From the NCBI GenBank assembly GCA_964426135.1, contig CAYRPN010000029.1:1-52312 (forward strand): a stretch of DNA of 52,312 nucleotides, given 5' to 3'. Below the pieces are notes generated by a model. The model did no database searches and was not told where the DNA came from. It saw only the letters and a list, made by a program, of their open reading frames with translations. The stretch's first letter is position 1, and each line of letters begins with the position of its first letter. This DNA is from CAYRPN01 sp964426135 (GTDB lineage Bacteria; Planctomycetota; Phycisphaerae; Phycisphaerales; Phycisphaeraceae). A program made the position numbers and the translations under genes. This document shows, one piece after another, positions 6,547-15,476 of the stretch.

Positions 6547-8847
6547 TCACTTCTGCTCCACCACCTCCACAATCCCCACATCAATGTACTGGCCGCCGCC
6601 CGTCTGGTGCGTGTGGACCGCGATCGTGTTCTTGCCGGGCTTGAGCGCCTTTCTCGCGGCGTCGCTGATCGGCACCTGCGTGTAGTCGGTGGTGAAGCCC
6701 GTGACCTTCGCCGCCAGCACGCCGTTGAGATAGACCTCGCTGTCCTCGTCGTGGTGAATGTCCAGCATGAACGTTTCCGCATCGACCTTGCCCTCGTTAA
6801 GGTCGAAGCTGCGGCGAATCCAGATGTCGGCCGTCTTCCACTGCGTGCGCACGGCTGTGTTGGGCGTGGTCGGTTCGCCGAAACCCGCGGGGCCTTTGTC
6901 CCACTTGCTGTCGTCGAAATCTTCCTTCTCCCAACCACCGGCGGGCTTGGCCGTCGTGAAGCGCCACTCCACCGCCTGCTTCCGCGCGGCGGCGACAATC
7001 GCCTTGACGCGCGGCGGCGGCAGGTACACCTTGCGGTTGGCGGCGGCGACTTTCTCCAGGTTCATCTTCATCACCGCGCGGTCGTAGGTCATGAATCCGT
7101 TCACCTCGATCTCCACATCAGTCGTCTGCGTGTAGACCGCTGCCGCCAGTCCCGGCTCGTGAATGAGCGGACGCAGCCGCGTGGCCAGATCGATGTACGC
7201 GGTGGTCAGTTCGTCACTGGTCTTGAAACTGCGGTAACCCCAGTTGCCCTTGTCGAGCCAGGTGTGGCCCTCGACGGGCAGGCCGAGGCCACCGTATTCG
7301 CCCAGCACGATCGCGCGTTTGCCATCGGGCTTGGGCGCGGCGGGGCCTGGATAGTTGTGTAGGTCCAGCACGTCGCCGGTGGGAAAATCGTTGCCGCCCG
7401 AGGCGCAGTTGACGAGCCGCGTGGGATCGTATTTCTTCGTCCACTCGGTGACGCGCACGGTATCGAACTGGCCCCAGGCTTCATTGAAGGGCACCCACAT
7501 GACGATGCACGGATGATTTCGCAGCGCGTCGATGATCGCCTTCCACTCGGCGTTGTAGTTGTCGGACGATTCTTTCGGGCGCAGCACCTCCTTGCCGTTG
7601 TGCTCGCCGTTGGGGCTCCACGGCGGGCCTTTGTCGCCGTTGGGCATGTCCTGCCAGACGAGCATGCCGAGCTTGTCGCAGTGGTAGTACCAGCGCGCCG
7701 GCTCAACCTTCACGTGCTTGCGGATCATGTTGAAACCGAGCTGTTTCGTGACTTCGATGTCGTAGCGTAGTGCTTCATCGGTGGGCGCGGTGTAGAGGCC
7801 GTCGGGCCACCAGCCCTGGTCGAGCGGGCCGAATTGGAAGAGCGGCTTGTTGTTGAGGTGAAGGCGGAGGACGCCGGCGTCGTCCTTGGCCATGTGGATT
7901 TTTCGCATGGCGAAGTAGCTGGACACCCTGTCCTTCAGAGGCAGTTCAACCGTCGCCACGTAGAGAAACGGTTCGTCGGGTGACCAATGCTGAGCGTCCT
8001 GAATTTTGATGTGCACTTTCGATTCGCCGGCGGGCACCAGTACGTTGGCAACGGATTTCTGATCCGTCGAGGTACCCGTCCAGATGCGAACAACTGCTGC
8101 CGTCTCGGCGGCGGCTTTGCCGGTGAGGTTCACGGTCACGTGTACCTCGCCCTTGTCGACATCGGGGGTGAAGAGAACACCGGCAATGGATGCGTCGAAT
8201 GGCACCGGCTCGATCAACACCGTCTGCCAGATGCCGGTGACGGGCGTGTACCAGATGCCGTGCGGGTTGTTGTGTTGTTTACCAACGGGCTGGAAGCCGG
8301 CGTTGGTCGGGTCGTAGACGCTCAGGACGATCTCGTGGTTGCCCGCGTTGTGGGCCTTGAGCGCGTCGGTGATGTCGGCTGAAAAAGGGTCGTACCCGCC
8401 GCGGTGCTTCACCACTTCCTTGCCATTCACGTAAACGACCGTGTCCCAGTCCACAGCGCCGAAATGCAGCAGCACGCGCTTGTCCTTCCACGCAGCATCG
8501 TCAGGCACGCGGAACTTGCGACGATACCACAGCCTCTTGTCAGGCCCGACGCGCTTCATCACGCCGGAAAGCGCCGACTCGATCGGAAACGGCACGAGAA
8601 TCTGGCCGTCCCATTTCTCCGGCTTGCCCGCGTCTTTGCTGGTGATGGCGTAATCCCACAGGCCGTTGAGATTCTGCCAGGTGTCGCGCACCATCTGCGG
8701 GCGCGGGTACTCGGGCAGCACCTTGTCGGGCGACACGTCCTTGGCCCAGCGAGTCATCAACGCTGCTTTGGCGGGCTTCCAGTCCTGGGCCGCGAGTGAC
8801 GAAGTGAATGCCGCGATGACCACGCAGATGACAAGGCGATTAAACAT
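6547..8847 (-). CDS. Exported glycoside hydrolase family 2 protein
   Basis: The 766-residue enzyme carries a signal peptide (MFNRLVICVVIAAFTSSLAAQ). The order is: sugar-binding jelly roll (about 45-215) with RPQMVRDTWQNLNGLWDYAI; immunoglobulin-like domain (about 220-325); TIM barrel (about 330-620) with HPCIVMWVPFNEAWG, whose Glu near 456 is the expected acid/base, and VLGEYGGLGLP, whose Glu near 517 fits the nucleophile; and a C-terminal jelly-roll module (about 650-766). GH2 members are beta-galactosidases, beta-glucuronidases or beta-mannosidases acting by retention; the sequence does not decide among them. Planctomycete relatives of this layout act on complex polysaccharides in the periplasm. 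The start at 8847 has GGAGG six bases upstream, better than the ATG at 8886. Confidence 0.92.
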   Translation of the reverse strand: MFNRLVICVVIAAFTSSLAAQDWKPAKAALMTRWAKDVSPDKVLPEYPRPQMVRDTWQNLNGLWDYAITSKDAGKPEKWDGQILVPFPIESALSGVMKRVGPDKRLWYRRKFRVPDDAAWKDKRVLLHFGAVDWDTVVYVNGKEVVKHRGGYDPFSADITDALKAHNAGNHEIVLSVYDPTNAGFQPVGKQHNNPHGIWYTPVTGIWQTVLIEPVPFDASIAGVLFTPDVDKGEVHVTVNLTGKAAAETAAVVRIWTGTSTDQKSVANVLVPAGESKVHIKIQDAQHWSPDEPFLYVATVELPLKDRVSSYFAMRKIHMAKDDAGVLRLHLNNKPLFQFGPLDQGWWPDGLYTAPTDEALRYDIEVTKQLGFNMIRKHVKVEPARWYYHCDKLGMLVWQDMPNGDKGPPWSPNGEHNGKEVLRPKESSDNYNAEWKAIIDALRNHPCIVMWVPFNEAWGQFDTVRVTEWTKKYDPTRLVNCASGGNDFPTGDVLDLHNYPGPAAPKPDGKRAIVLGEYGGLGLPVEGHTWLDKGNWGYRSFKTSDELTTAYIDLATRLRPLIHEPGLAAAVYTQTTDVEIEVNGFMTYDRAVMKMNLEKVAAANRKVYLPPPRVKAIVAAARKQAVEWRFTTAKPAGGWEKEDFDDSKWDKGPAGFGEPTTPNTAVRTQWKTADIWIRRSFDLNEGKVDAETFMLDIHHDEDSEVYLNGVLAAKVTGFTTDYTQVPISDAARKALKPGKNTIAVHTHQTGGGQYIDVGIVEVVEQK

Positions 8848-9034
8848 GTGGAACCTCCAATGCGAAGATGGTATCGCGCACGACACGGAAGGCCATGAGG
8901 GATCAGGCCTCTCGCGCGGAGGTTTTGGGTCGGGTTCTTGATTCTTGGTTTGCGGTGGACCGCGGGCGCCTTTGGCGCGAGCGGTCTGTTGCCGCGCAGT
9001 TGCTCCGCCGCGGCCCGCCAGACGCCTGCGGCGT

Positions 9035-9057
9035 TTCCGCTAACCGCCGTAGCGGAA
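9035..9057 (-). terminator. Stem-loop after the FG-GAP gene
   Basis: Perfect arms TTCCGCTA and TAGCGGAA with a 7-base loop lie 5 bases past the stop codon of the 9063 gene. No T-run follows. Bases 8848-9034 otherwise hold only G+C-rich low-complexity DNA. Confidence 0.4.
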
Positions 9058-9062
9058 GTCGT

Positions 9063-10274
9063 TCACTTGCCCGTGTGGTTCCAGTAGATCTTCAGGTTCT
9101 TCGTCGCCCGGCCGGCGGCGATGATGTCGAGTTTGCCGTCGCCGTCGAGGTCGGCGACTTTGAGATCCTCGCACGCCATCTTGTTGTCATCGATGACGTG
9201 CTGCTCCCATTTCGTGCCGTCTTCGTTGGGCACGTACATTTTCAGCCCCACCTTCACATCCTTGTTCGGCATTCGCCAGCCCACGATGATCTGCGGGCGG
9301 TCGATGTCCAGCACATCGGCGAACGCCAGCGCGTGGCCTTCCTTGATGGTGTCGTCGAGCACGATGCGATCGGCATCATCGGAATTGCCGGCCTTGGGCA
9401 CGTACGCGACGAGCTTGTTGCCGTGCATCGGTTCCACCGCCGCGATGACCGGCCGCTTGCCGACCAGCGCCAAGCGCACTTCGCCCACGCCCTCGGAGAG
9501 CTTGTTGAACGGCGCGAGCTTCGACTCCCACTTGCCGTCCTTGAAAGCCGCAGCAGTAAAGCCTTCCTTGCTGCCGAGCATGATCACTTCGCCGGGAGCG
9601 TTAGGGATCACGACGACCTCGAAGTTGTGCGACATGTGCACGGTGTCGTTGATCAGCGAGGTTTTCCACGGCTGCTTGGGGTCACTGGGGCGATCGTAGG
9701 CGAGCACCTTGGCGCCGGCGCCCTGGCCGTTCTTGTTGCCCTTGCCATGCAACGGTTTGACGACGAGGGCGAACTGATCTTTGCCGGCCGCATCGGAGCC
9801 GGTCAGCACCCAGCGCATGCGGTGCGTGCACACTTCATGGTGCAGTTTCACCGGCTCCCACTTCTGCGTCGGGTCGGCGGGACGAATGAGATAGAACACC
9901 GCGCCGCTCTTCGTGTCATCGTTGGTCTCACTTGGGTTCCACATGGCCCCCACCGCCACCTCGCACTTGCCGTCGCCATCGATGTCGCGGGCGGCAATGC
10001 AGACATTGTCCAACGGCGTGAGCTTCTCAGCGATGATGTGTTTCTTCCACGCTTCGCCTGCCTTGCCGGGGTTCTGGTACCACACGATCTGCTTGGCGTC
10101 GGCGAGAAGAATGTCGACCTTCTTGTCGCCATCGACATCGTCGATCGCCAGGCCATAGCCGATGGTGATCTTGTCGATCTCCTGGTGTTCGAACTTCGGC
10201 GCGGGGTCGGCTGCGAAGGCGGCGCTCGCGCTGAGTGCGAAGCAAGCGGAAGCAAGCATCGTGCGTGTGAACAT
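9063..10274 (-). CDS. Exported FG-GAP/VCBS repeat protein
   Basis: The 403-residue protein has a signal peptide (MFTRTMLASACFALSASAAFA) followed by repeated seven-bladed-propeller-type units. The FG-GAP/VCBS signatures are visible as GYGLAIDDVDGDKKVDILLAD, AARDIDGDGKCEVAVGA and LKVADLDGDGKLDIIAAG, each with the calcium-binding DxDxDG loop. Such proteins are common in planctomycetes and sit in the periplasm or on the cell surface; they are presumed to bind ligands or scaffold enzymes, and no catalytic residue can be named. The start has GAGGA six bases upstream. It lies between the GH2 gene and a Tat-exported oxidoreductase on the same strand, but stem-loops on both sides suggest it has its own transcript. 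Confidence 0.85.
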   Translation of the reverse strand: MFTRTMLASACFALSASAAFAADPAPKFEHQEIDKITIGYGLAIDDVDGDKKVDILLADAKQIVWYQNPGKAGEAWKKHIIAEKLTPLDNVCIAARDIDGDGKCEVAVGAMWNPSETNDDTKSGAVFYLIRPADPTQKWEPVKLHHEVCTHRMRWVLTGSDAAGKDQFALVVKPLHGKGNKNGQGAGAKVLAYDRPSDPKQPWKTSLINDTVHMSHNFEVVVIPNAPGEVIMLGSKEGFTAAAFKDGKWESKLAPFNKLSEGVGEVRLALVGKRPVIAAVEPMHGNKLVAYVPKAGNSDDADRIVLDDTIKEGHALAFADVLDIDRPQIIVGWRMPNKDVKVGLKMYVPNEDGTKWEQHVIDDNKMACEDLKVADLDGDGKLDIIAAGRATKNLKIYWNHTGK

Positions 10275-10370
10275 GGAGTTTCCTCAATGAACGAAGATGA
10301 AACGCAGGCGAAGCCGACTTCAAATCGGCTCGCAGGGAGCGCATAGTTTACCGGTGTAAGACATGAAACA

Positions 10371-10397
10371 GGCAGGCCGACTTGAGGTCGGCCTGCC
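10371..10397 (-). terminator. Terminator-like hairpin after the oxidoreductase gene
   Basis: Perfect 11-bp arms GGCAGGCCGAC and GTCGGCCTGCC with a 5-base loop lie 14 bases past the stop codon at 10411, followed on the minus strand by a moderately T-rich TGTTTCATGTCTT. This probably ends the oxidoreductase transcript. Confidence 0.6.
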
Positions 10398-10410
10398 CGA
10401 GTCTGATCGA

Positions 10411-11751
10411 TCATGCGATGCTGGGCAACTGCCACGCCTCGCGATTGTCCCGGCCCAGCAGTTTCGGATCCGTGCCGTCGGCGAACTTCCAGTTCTTCGC
10501 GTCCCACTTGATCGCCTTGCCGGTCCAGTAGACGATATTGCCCAGGTGGCACACCGTCACGCTGCGGGCGCCGATTTCCACATCGCAGATCGGCCTCTTG
10601 CGGTTGCGGATGCACTGCAGAAAATTCTCGTGATGGCTCGGCGAGTTGTAAAGCCGCACGTCCTTGTCCGTCAGCGGCTCGTTGAAGATTTCCTTGGGCG
10701 TCGCTTCGATCTTGCCGCGGTTGACGAGGATGGTGCCCTTCTCGCCTTTGAAGAGGATGCCGCCGCTGGAGCCATGCGTGACGACGATGTTGTCGCCGAC
10801 CGGCGTCTTCTTGTAGATGTAGCGGACGCCCTTGTCCCAGAGCGGGTTGCCGGGCTTGACGTCCTTTTTCGCCGGTGTTTCGGGCGGCAGGATTTCGTCT
10901 GGGCCGGACTCATCCATGCCCAGGCCCCACTGCATGATGTCGAAGTGATGCGCGCCGAAATCGGTCATGCCGCCGCCGGAGTATTCCTTGTAGGATCGGA
11001 ACGCGGGGAAGTGGTTGTGGACGCCGCGCGGACTCAGGGCCGAGTGATAAGGCCGCTTGGGCGCCGGCCCAAGCCACAGGTCCCAGTTCAGGCCCGGCTC
11101 CATCGGCTCCTCCGGCAGATCGCACCATCTGCTGGGGCCCCCCACATCCACGATCACTTCGCTGATCTTTCCCAGCCGGCCGCTGCGCACATACTCGCAC
11201 GCCTTGAGAAACTCCTTGCCCGAGCGCTGCTGGCTGCCGGTCTGGAAGACCACATCGTGCTTGCGCACCGCGTCGACGCACAGCTTCGCCTCGGCGATGG
11301 TCAGCGTCAGCGGCTTCTCACAGTAGATGTCCTTCTTCGCCTTGGCGGCGAGAATGATCGGGATCGCGTGCCAGTGGTCCGGCGTGGCGATGAAGACGGC
11401 ATCGATGTCCTTGCGGGCCAGCACCTCCCGGAAATCCTCGTACACCGCGCAGCCCTTCCAGTCCTTGCGCTCCAGCTTGGCGTACTTCTCCTCGACCGTG
11501 GCCTTGGCCTTCTCCCGGCGCGTCGTGTCCACGTCGCACACGGCCATGACGGTGTAATCCGTCTTGCCCGACGCGTGCCCCAGATGGCTGCCCATCTGCT
11601 TGCCCATCCCGATGAACCCGACGCCGATGCGGTTGCTGGGCGCGGGCTTGCTGGGCTCCAGCCCCAGCGCGGAGCCGGGAATGAACAGGGGCATGGCGAA
11701 AGTGGCGGAGGCGGCTTGGACGAAATGACGGCGAGTGAAGCGTTTGCTCAT
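10411..11751 (-). CDS. Tat-exported Gfo/Idh/MocA-family oxidoreductase
   Basis: This is a 446-residue protein. Its N-terminus MSKRFTRRHFVQAASATFAM is a twin-arginine signal with the pattern RRHFVQ. The Rossmann part (about 40-165) carries RIGVGFIGMGKQMGSHLGHA, a variant of the dinucleotide-binding loop, and the family signature YCEKPLTLTIAEAKLCVDA, where the Lys of EKP is the usual catalytic lysine. A C-terminal alpha/beta dimerisation domain follows, with GGGMTDFGAHHFDIMQWGLG. Family members oxidise or reduce sugars and related polyols with NAD(P)H; exported planctomycete members have unknown substrates. AAAGGAC precedes the ATG at short spacing. It may work on products released by exported glycosidases such as the nearby GH2 enzyme, but this is inference from context. 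Confidence 0.92.
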   Translation of the reverse strand: MSKRFTRRHFVQAASATFAMPLFIPGSALGLEPSKPAPSNRIGVGFIGMGKQMGSHLGHASGKTDYTVMAVCDVDTTRREKAKATVEEKYAKLERKDWKGCAVYEDFREVLARKDIDAVFIATPDHWHAIPIILAAKAKKDIYCEKPLTLTIAEAKLCVDAVRKHDVVFQTGSQQRSGKEFLKACEYVRSGRLGKISEVIVDVGGPSRWCDLPEEPMEPGLNWDLWLGPAPKRPYHSALSPRGVHNHFPAFRSYKEYSGGGMTDFGAHHFDIMQWGLGMDESGPDEILPPETPAKKDVKPGNPLWDKGVRYIYKKTPVGDNIVVTHGSSGGILFKGEKGTILVNRGKIEATPKEIFNEPLTDKDVRLYNSPSHHENFLQCIRNRKRPICDVEIGARSVTVCHLGNIVYWTGKAIKWDAKNWKFADGTDPKLLGRDNREAWQLPSIA

Positions 11752-11876
11752 GGTGTCCTTTGGTTGGCGCTGTCATCACCATTGGAACCGCGAGCGCGAC
11801 AGTTACATCCAGCGCGGCTGCCCGCAACCGAAAGGGAGAACCGAAAGCCATCAGCCATCAACCTTCGGCAGTCAGC

Positions 11877-11901
11877 CGTTTAGCGACGGGGCTTGCCCCG
11901 C
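11877..11901. repeat. Single 25-nt TTTAGCGACGGGG repeat
   Basis: Exact copy of the dispersed 25-nt motif, in the 250-base gap between the divergently transcribed oxidoreductase and DUF1549 genes. Apart from a CATCAGCCATCA-type short duplication at about 11848 nothing else was recognised in that gap. Confidence 0.9.
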
Positions 11902-12001
11902 TCTTCGCACAAAGGACAAACTTCGCAGCAAAACAAGAAGTTGGGCAGTAGCAGCACAACAGCGCCGCGACCTGCCATGACGCAGCCTGTAACATACGCT
12001 G

Positions 12002-15000
12002 ATGGCGATCGAACTGCCGAGACCAGGAATGGACTGGCTGCCGTGGCTTCTCGCTGTCTCCATTTCGACATCAACGCTCGCCGCTGAGCCGGTCGATTTC
12101 CAGAAGGAAGTCGCTCCCATTCTTTCGCGCGCCTGCGTGCGCTGCCACAACGAGGACACGAGCAAAGGCAAGCTATCGCTCAGCACCGCGCGAGCTGCGC
12201 TGAAGGGCGGCAAGAAAGGCCCCGCGTTCGTGGCTGGCGATCCGGAGCGCAGCCTGCTTATCAAGGCGATCACCGGGCCTGAGCCCGACATGCCCGAAGA
12301 CGGCGATCCGCTCAGCGAACAGCAAGTCGCAGTGATTAGACGCTGGATCGAACAAGGCGCGGCCTGGCCTGACAATCTCACGCTGACCGCGCCGAGCAAG
12401 GCCGATGCTTCCTGGTGGGCGTTCCAGCCGGTTCGCCGCCCTGCCGTGCCTGCGGTTGCCGGCGACACCACCCGCAATCCGATCGACGCTTTTGTTCAGG
12501 CCACGCTCAAGGAGAAGGGCCTTTCACCGGCCAGCGCCGCCGATGCCCGTGTGCTGGTGCGGCGTCTTTATTTCGACCTGATCGGCTTGCCGCCGACGCC
12601 CGCCCAGGTTGATGCCTTCGTGCAAGCCGCCGCCAGGGACATGGACGCGGCGATCGCGCAACTGGCCGACGAACTGCTTGCCTCTTCGCATTACGGCGAG
12701 CGCTGGGGCCGGCACTGGCTGGACATCGCGCACTACGCCGACACGCACGGCTTCGAGCGCGACATGCGCCGCGACCACGCCTGGCGCTATCGCGATTACG
12801 TGATCAACTCGTTCAACAGCGACAAGCCGTACAACCAGTTTCTGCTGGAGCAGATCGCGGGGGATGTGAGGGGAGAGGGCCGGGGGCCTGGGGAAAAGGG
12901 CCAAGGGCCAAGGGCCAAGGGCCAAGGGGGGGATGCCGAAGAGACCAAGGGACCAAGGGACCAAGGGACCGAGGGACCGAGAGACCAAGGGAATAGGGGA
13001 CCGAGAGACCAAGGGACCAAGGGACCGAGAGACCAAGCGACCAAGGGCCAAGGGGCCTCTGACATTTCAAATTTCAGATCTGAGATTTCAAATCCGAAAT
13101 CCGAAATCCGAAATCCGAAATCTTCCTCTTCCCCCTCGGCCCTTGGCCCTTCCGCCGACTCTATCATCGCCACCGGCTTCCTCGTGGCCGGGCCTTTCGA
13201 CTTTGTCGGACAGGTCGAGACCGCCAGCCCCACGCTGCGCATGCAGGCTCGCGCGGATGATCTCGATGACATGGTCACGCAGGTGATCGCTTCCACCGTC
13301 GGCCTGACGATCAACTGCGCCCGCTGCCACGATCACAAGCTCGATCCGATCACGACGGAAGATTACTACAGCCTGTGGGCGGTCTTCGCCGGTGTGAAGC
13401 GCGGCGACCGCGATGTGCCGATGGATGACGCAGCCGAGGCGAGACGTCGCGAACTGGAAACGAAGCTGGCACCGGTCGCCGCGGAGTTGGCGAAGCTCGA
13501 AGGCCGAGGGCTGGACCTGGCGGACATCGTCGGCGGCGGCGACGGCACGGGCACGGGCAAGAAAAATGCCGGCATCGATCCACGCAGCGGCAAACTTGCA
13601 ACAGGCAACGTCGGCTATCTCGAGGTGCCGGGTAATGCGTTCGTGAAATCGGATGTGCCCTTTGTTGATGGCGTCGCCGTGCCCGCGGGCAAGGCTGAAA
13701 TCATCGTCACCTCCACCGGCCTAAAACTCGCCGACCTGCCCGCCGCTTCCGGCAAAACATGGGACTACGTTCAGAACGGGCCTGTGCACTCGCAGGCTTC
13801 CACGCGGCTAGGTGACATGGATTTCGCAAAGGACGGCCACACGCTGCTGGGGCTGCACGCCAACAGAATCATCACCTTCGACCTCGATGCGATCCGAAAG
13901 AAGCACGGCTCCGACGGCTCCCTCGACAAACTGCGCTTCACCGCGACGGCAGGCAACGGCGGCAACGGCGGCGATGGCGCGCTGCTGGGAATTTATCTCG
14001 ACGGCAAATCCGCGCTGCCGCTCACCACGCTGAAATCCAACGCCGCCGGCAATCCCGTCAGCATCGACATTCGGAGATCCCAGCGTTTTCTCACACTGGT
14101 GGCACTCGACGGTGGCAGCGACATTTCGCACGATCAGGTTTTCCTCGGCGACCCCAGATTGCGTGGCGACGAAGCGGGAGCGCTCACCGCCGCGCAGCTT
14201 ACCCGGCGAGATGAACTTCGCCGGGAGCGGGACGCGCTGAGCGCAGCGATCGGCAAGTTGCCCAAAGCCGCTGCGAGCAAAGTGTTCGCCGTCGTTCCGC
14301 AGCCGCCGCAGACCGTGCGGATTCTGCGCCGCGGCGATCCCGAATCGCCGGACCGCGAGGTCGGCCCCGCCGCGATCAAGTGCGTTCAGACGCTGCCGGC
14401 AAGCCTCGGCGACAACAAGACACCGGAGGGCGAGCGGCGTCTGGCGCTGGCGCAATGGATCGTCGATCCCGCGAATCCGCTGACGAGGCGCGTCATCGTG
14501 AACCGCCTCTGGCATTATCACTTCGGCACGGGCATCGTCGCCACACCCAGCGACTTCGGCTACGCCGGCGATCGCCCTTCGCATCCGCAACTGCTCGACT
14601 GGCTGGCGGAGGAGATGCTGGCAAGGAACTGGTCGCTCAAGGCGATGCACAAGCTCATCGTCACCTCTCACACCTACCGTCAGAGCAGCGCGATGAACGC
14701 CGCGGCAGCGAAGATCGATGCGGGCAACCGACTGCTGTGGCGCATGAGCCCACGCCGGCTTGAAGTCGAAGCGGTGCGCGATGCGGTGCTGGCCGTGGCC
14801 GGCACGCTGAACACGCAGGCCGGCGGCCCCGGGTTCGAGGATTTCACGTACCAGCAGGAGTACGCCCCGGTCTATCGCTACATCACCGCGAACAAGCCCG
14901 CGCTGTGGCGACGCACCGTCTATCGATACGTCGTCCGCACGACTCAGAATGAATTCCTGCGCGTGCTCGACTGCTCCGATCCATCCATTCTCACCCCGGT

Positions 15001-15268
15001 GCGCAATCGCACCACCACGGCCCTGCAGGCGCTGGCCCTGATGAACAACCGCTTCATGATCGAGCAGGCGGGCCAATTCGCTGCAAGATTGCGCAAGGAA
15101 GCCGGCGACGGAATCGATGCACAGATCAAGCACGGATTCTCGCTCGCGTTCGGTCGCCCGCCGGTGAACGAAGAAGTCGACGCCGCGCGCAGACTCGTGC
15201 ATGAGCATGGCTTGGAGTCGCTGTGCCGAATGTTGCTGAACGCAAATGAGTTTGTGTACGTGGATTGA
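12002..15268 (+). CDS. DUF1549/DUF1553 planctomycete cytochrome c-type protein
   Basis: This 1088-residue exported protein has a hydrophobic signal region (MDWLPWLLAVSISTSTLAAE, preceded by nine residues if the first ATG is used). A PSD1-type cytochrome domain follows, with haem motif CVRCH near residue 46, then the DUF1549 domain (about 155-460) with YGERWGRHWLDIAHYAD and TVGLTINCARCHDHK. A carbohydrate-binding-like jelly roll lies at about 535-720. The DUF1553 domain (about 800-1080) has ERRLALAQWIVDPANPLTRRV and VNRLWHYHFGTGIV. The pair DUF1549/DUF1553 plus DUF1501 is a planctomycete hallmark; the function is unproven, perhaps redox-linked degradation of sulfated or complex glycans. About 100 residues near 288-386 come from repeat DNA inserted between QIAGD and IIATGFL. 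The DUF1501 gene follows on the same strand. Confidence 0.9.
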   Translation: MAIELPRPGMDWLPWLLAVSISTSTLAAEPVDFQKEVAPILSRACVRCHNEDTSKGKLSLSTARAALKGGKKGPAFVAGDPERSLLIKAITGPEPDMPEDGDPLSEQQVAVIRRWIEQGAAWPDNLTLTAPSKADASWWAFQPVRRPAVPAVAGDTTRNPIDAFVQATLKEKGLSPASAADARVLVRRLYFDLIGLPPTPAQVDAFVQAAARDMDAAIAQLADELLASSHYGERWGRHWLDIAHYADTHGFERDMRRDHAWRYRDYVINSFNSDKPYNQFLLEQIAGDVRGEGRGPGEKGQGPRAKGQGGDAEETKGPRDQGTEGPRDQGNRGPRDQGTKGPRDQATKGQGASDISNFRSEISNPKSEIRNPKSSSSPSALGPSADSIIATGFLVAGPFDFVGQVETASPTLRMQARADDLDDMVTQVIASTVGLTINCARCHDHKLDPITTEDYYSLWAVFAGVKRGDRDVPMDDAAEARRRELETKLAPVAAELAKLEGRGLDLADIVGGGDGTGTGKKNAGIDPRSGKLATGNVGYLEVPGNAFVKSDVPFVDGVAVPAGKAEIIVTSTGLKLADLPAASGKTWDYVQNGPVHSQASTRLGDMDFAKDGHTLLGLHANRIITFDLDAIRKKHGSDGSLDKLRFTATAGNGGNGGDGALLGIYLDGKSALPLTTLKSNAAGNPVSIDIRRSQRFLTLVALDGGSDISHDQVFLGDPRLRGDEAGALTAAQLTRRDELRRERDALSAAIGKLPKAAASKVFAVVPQPPQTVRILRRGDPESPDREVGPAAIKCVQTLPASLGDNKTPEGERRLALAQWIVDPANPLTRRVIVNRLWHYHFGTGIVATPSDFGYAGDRPSHPQLLDWLAEEMLARNWSLKAMHKLIVTSHTYRQSSAMNAAAAKIDAGNRLLWRMSPRRLEVEAVRDAVLAVAGTLNTQAGGPGFEDFTYQQEYAPVYRYITANKPALWRRTVYRYVVRTTQNEFLRVLDCSDPSILTPVRNRTTTALQALALMNNRFMIEQAGQFAARLRKEAGDGIDAQIKHGFSLAFGRPPVNEEVDAARRLVHEHGLESLCRMLLNANEFVYVD
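12868..13160. repeat. Repeat-derived in-frame insert in the DUF1549 gene
   Basis: Tandem GGGCCAA units (12898-12926), a long array of 8-9-bp units GGGACCAAG/GGGACCGAG (12944-13060) and tandem AATCCGAA units (about 13090-13125) are closed by CCCTTGGCCCTT (13140-13151), which is inverted relative to the first array. The open reading frame stays intact through all of it. Confidence 0.9.
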
Positions 15269-15275
15269 ACTCCGG

Positions 15276-15459
15276 TCCCCTCTCCCCCGGGGAGAGGGTT
15301 AGGGTGAGGGCCGGACAACGATGGACTGTCGTGATCAAATGCAGAACCACGCAAACGAGTTTCAACAGTTTCGCCCGCAAATGGGAACTTGAACATCCAA
15401 GGTTTTTCCGCCCTCACCCCAGCCCTCTTCCGTCCCCCGGTTAGGGAGAGGGGGTCGGA
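15276..15459. repeat. Two copies of the CCCTCTCCC/GGGAGAGGG repeat
   Basis: CCCTCTCCC (15278-15286) and GGGAGAGGG (15290-15298) form a hairpin 9 bases past the DUF1549 stop codon, extended by TTAGGGTGAGGG. A second, inverted relative lies at about 15408-15459 (CCCTCACCCCAGCCCTC through GGGAGAGGGGGTCGG). The first may act as a transcript end. No gene was seen in the 208-base gap. Confidence 0.75.
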
Positions 15460-15476
15460 AATCACCACCGAACTTC

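Noticed and set aside
12898..13060. Possible CRISPR array
   Set aside because: Units of 7-9 bp without spacers of constant length, lying inside a coding frame and with no cas genes.
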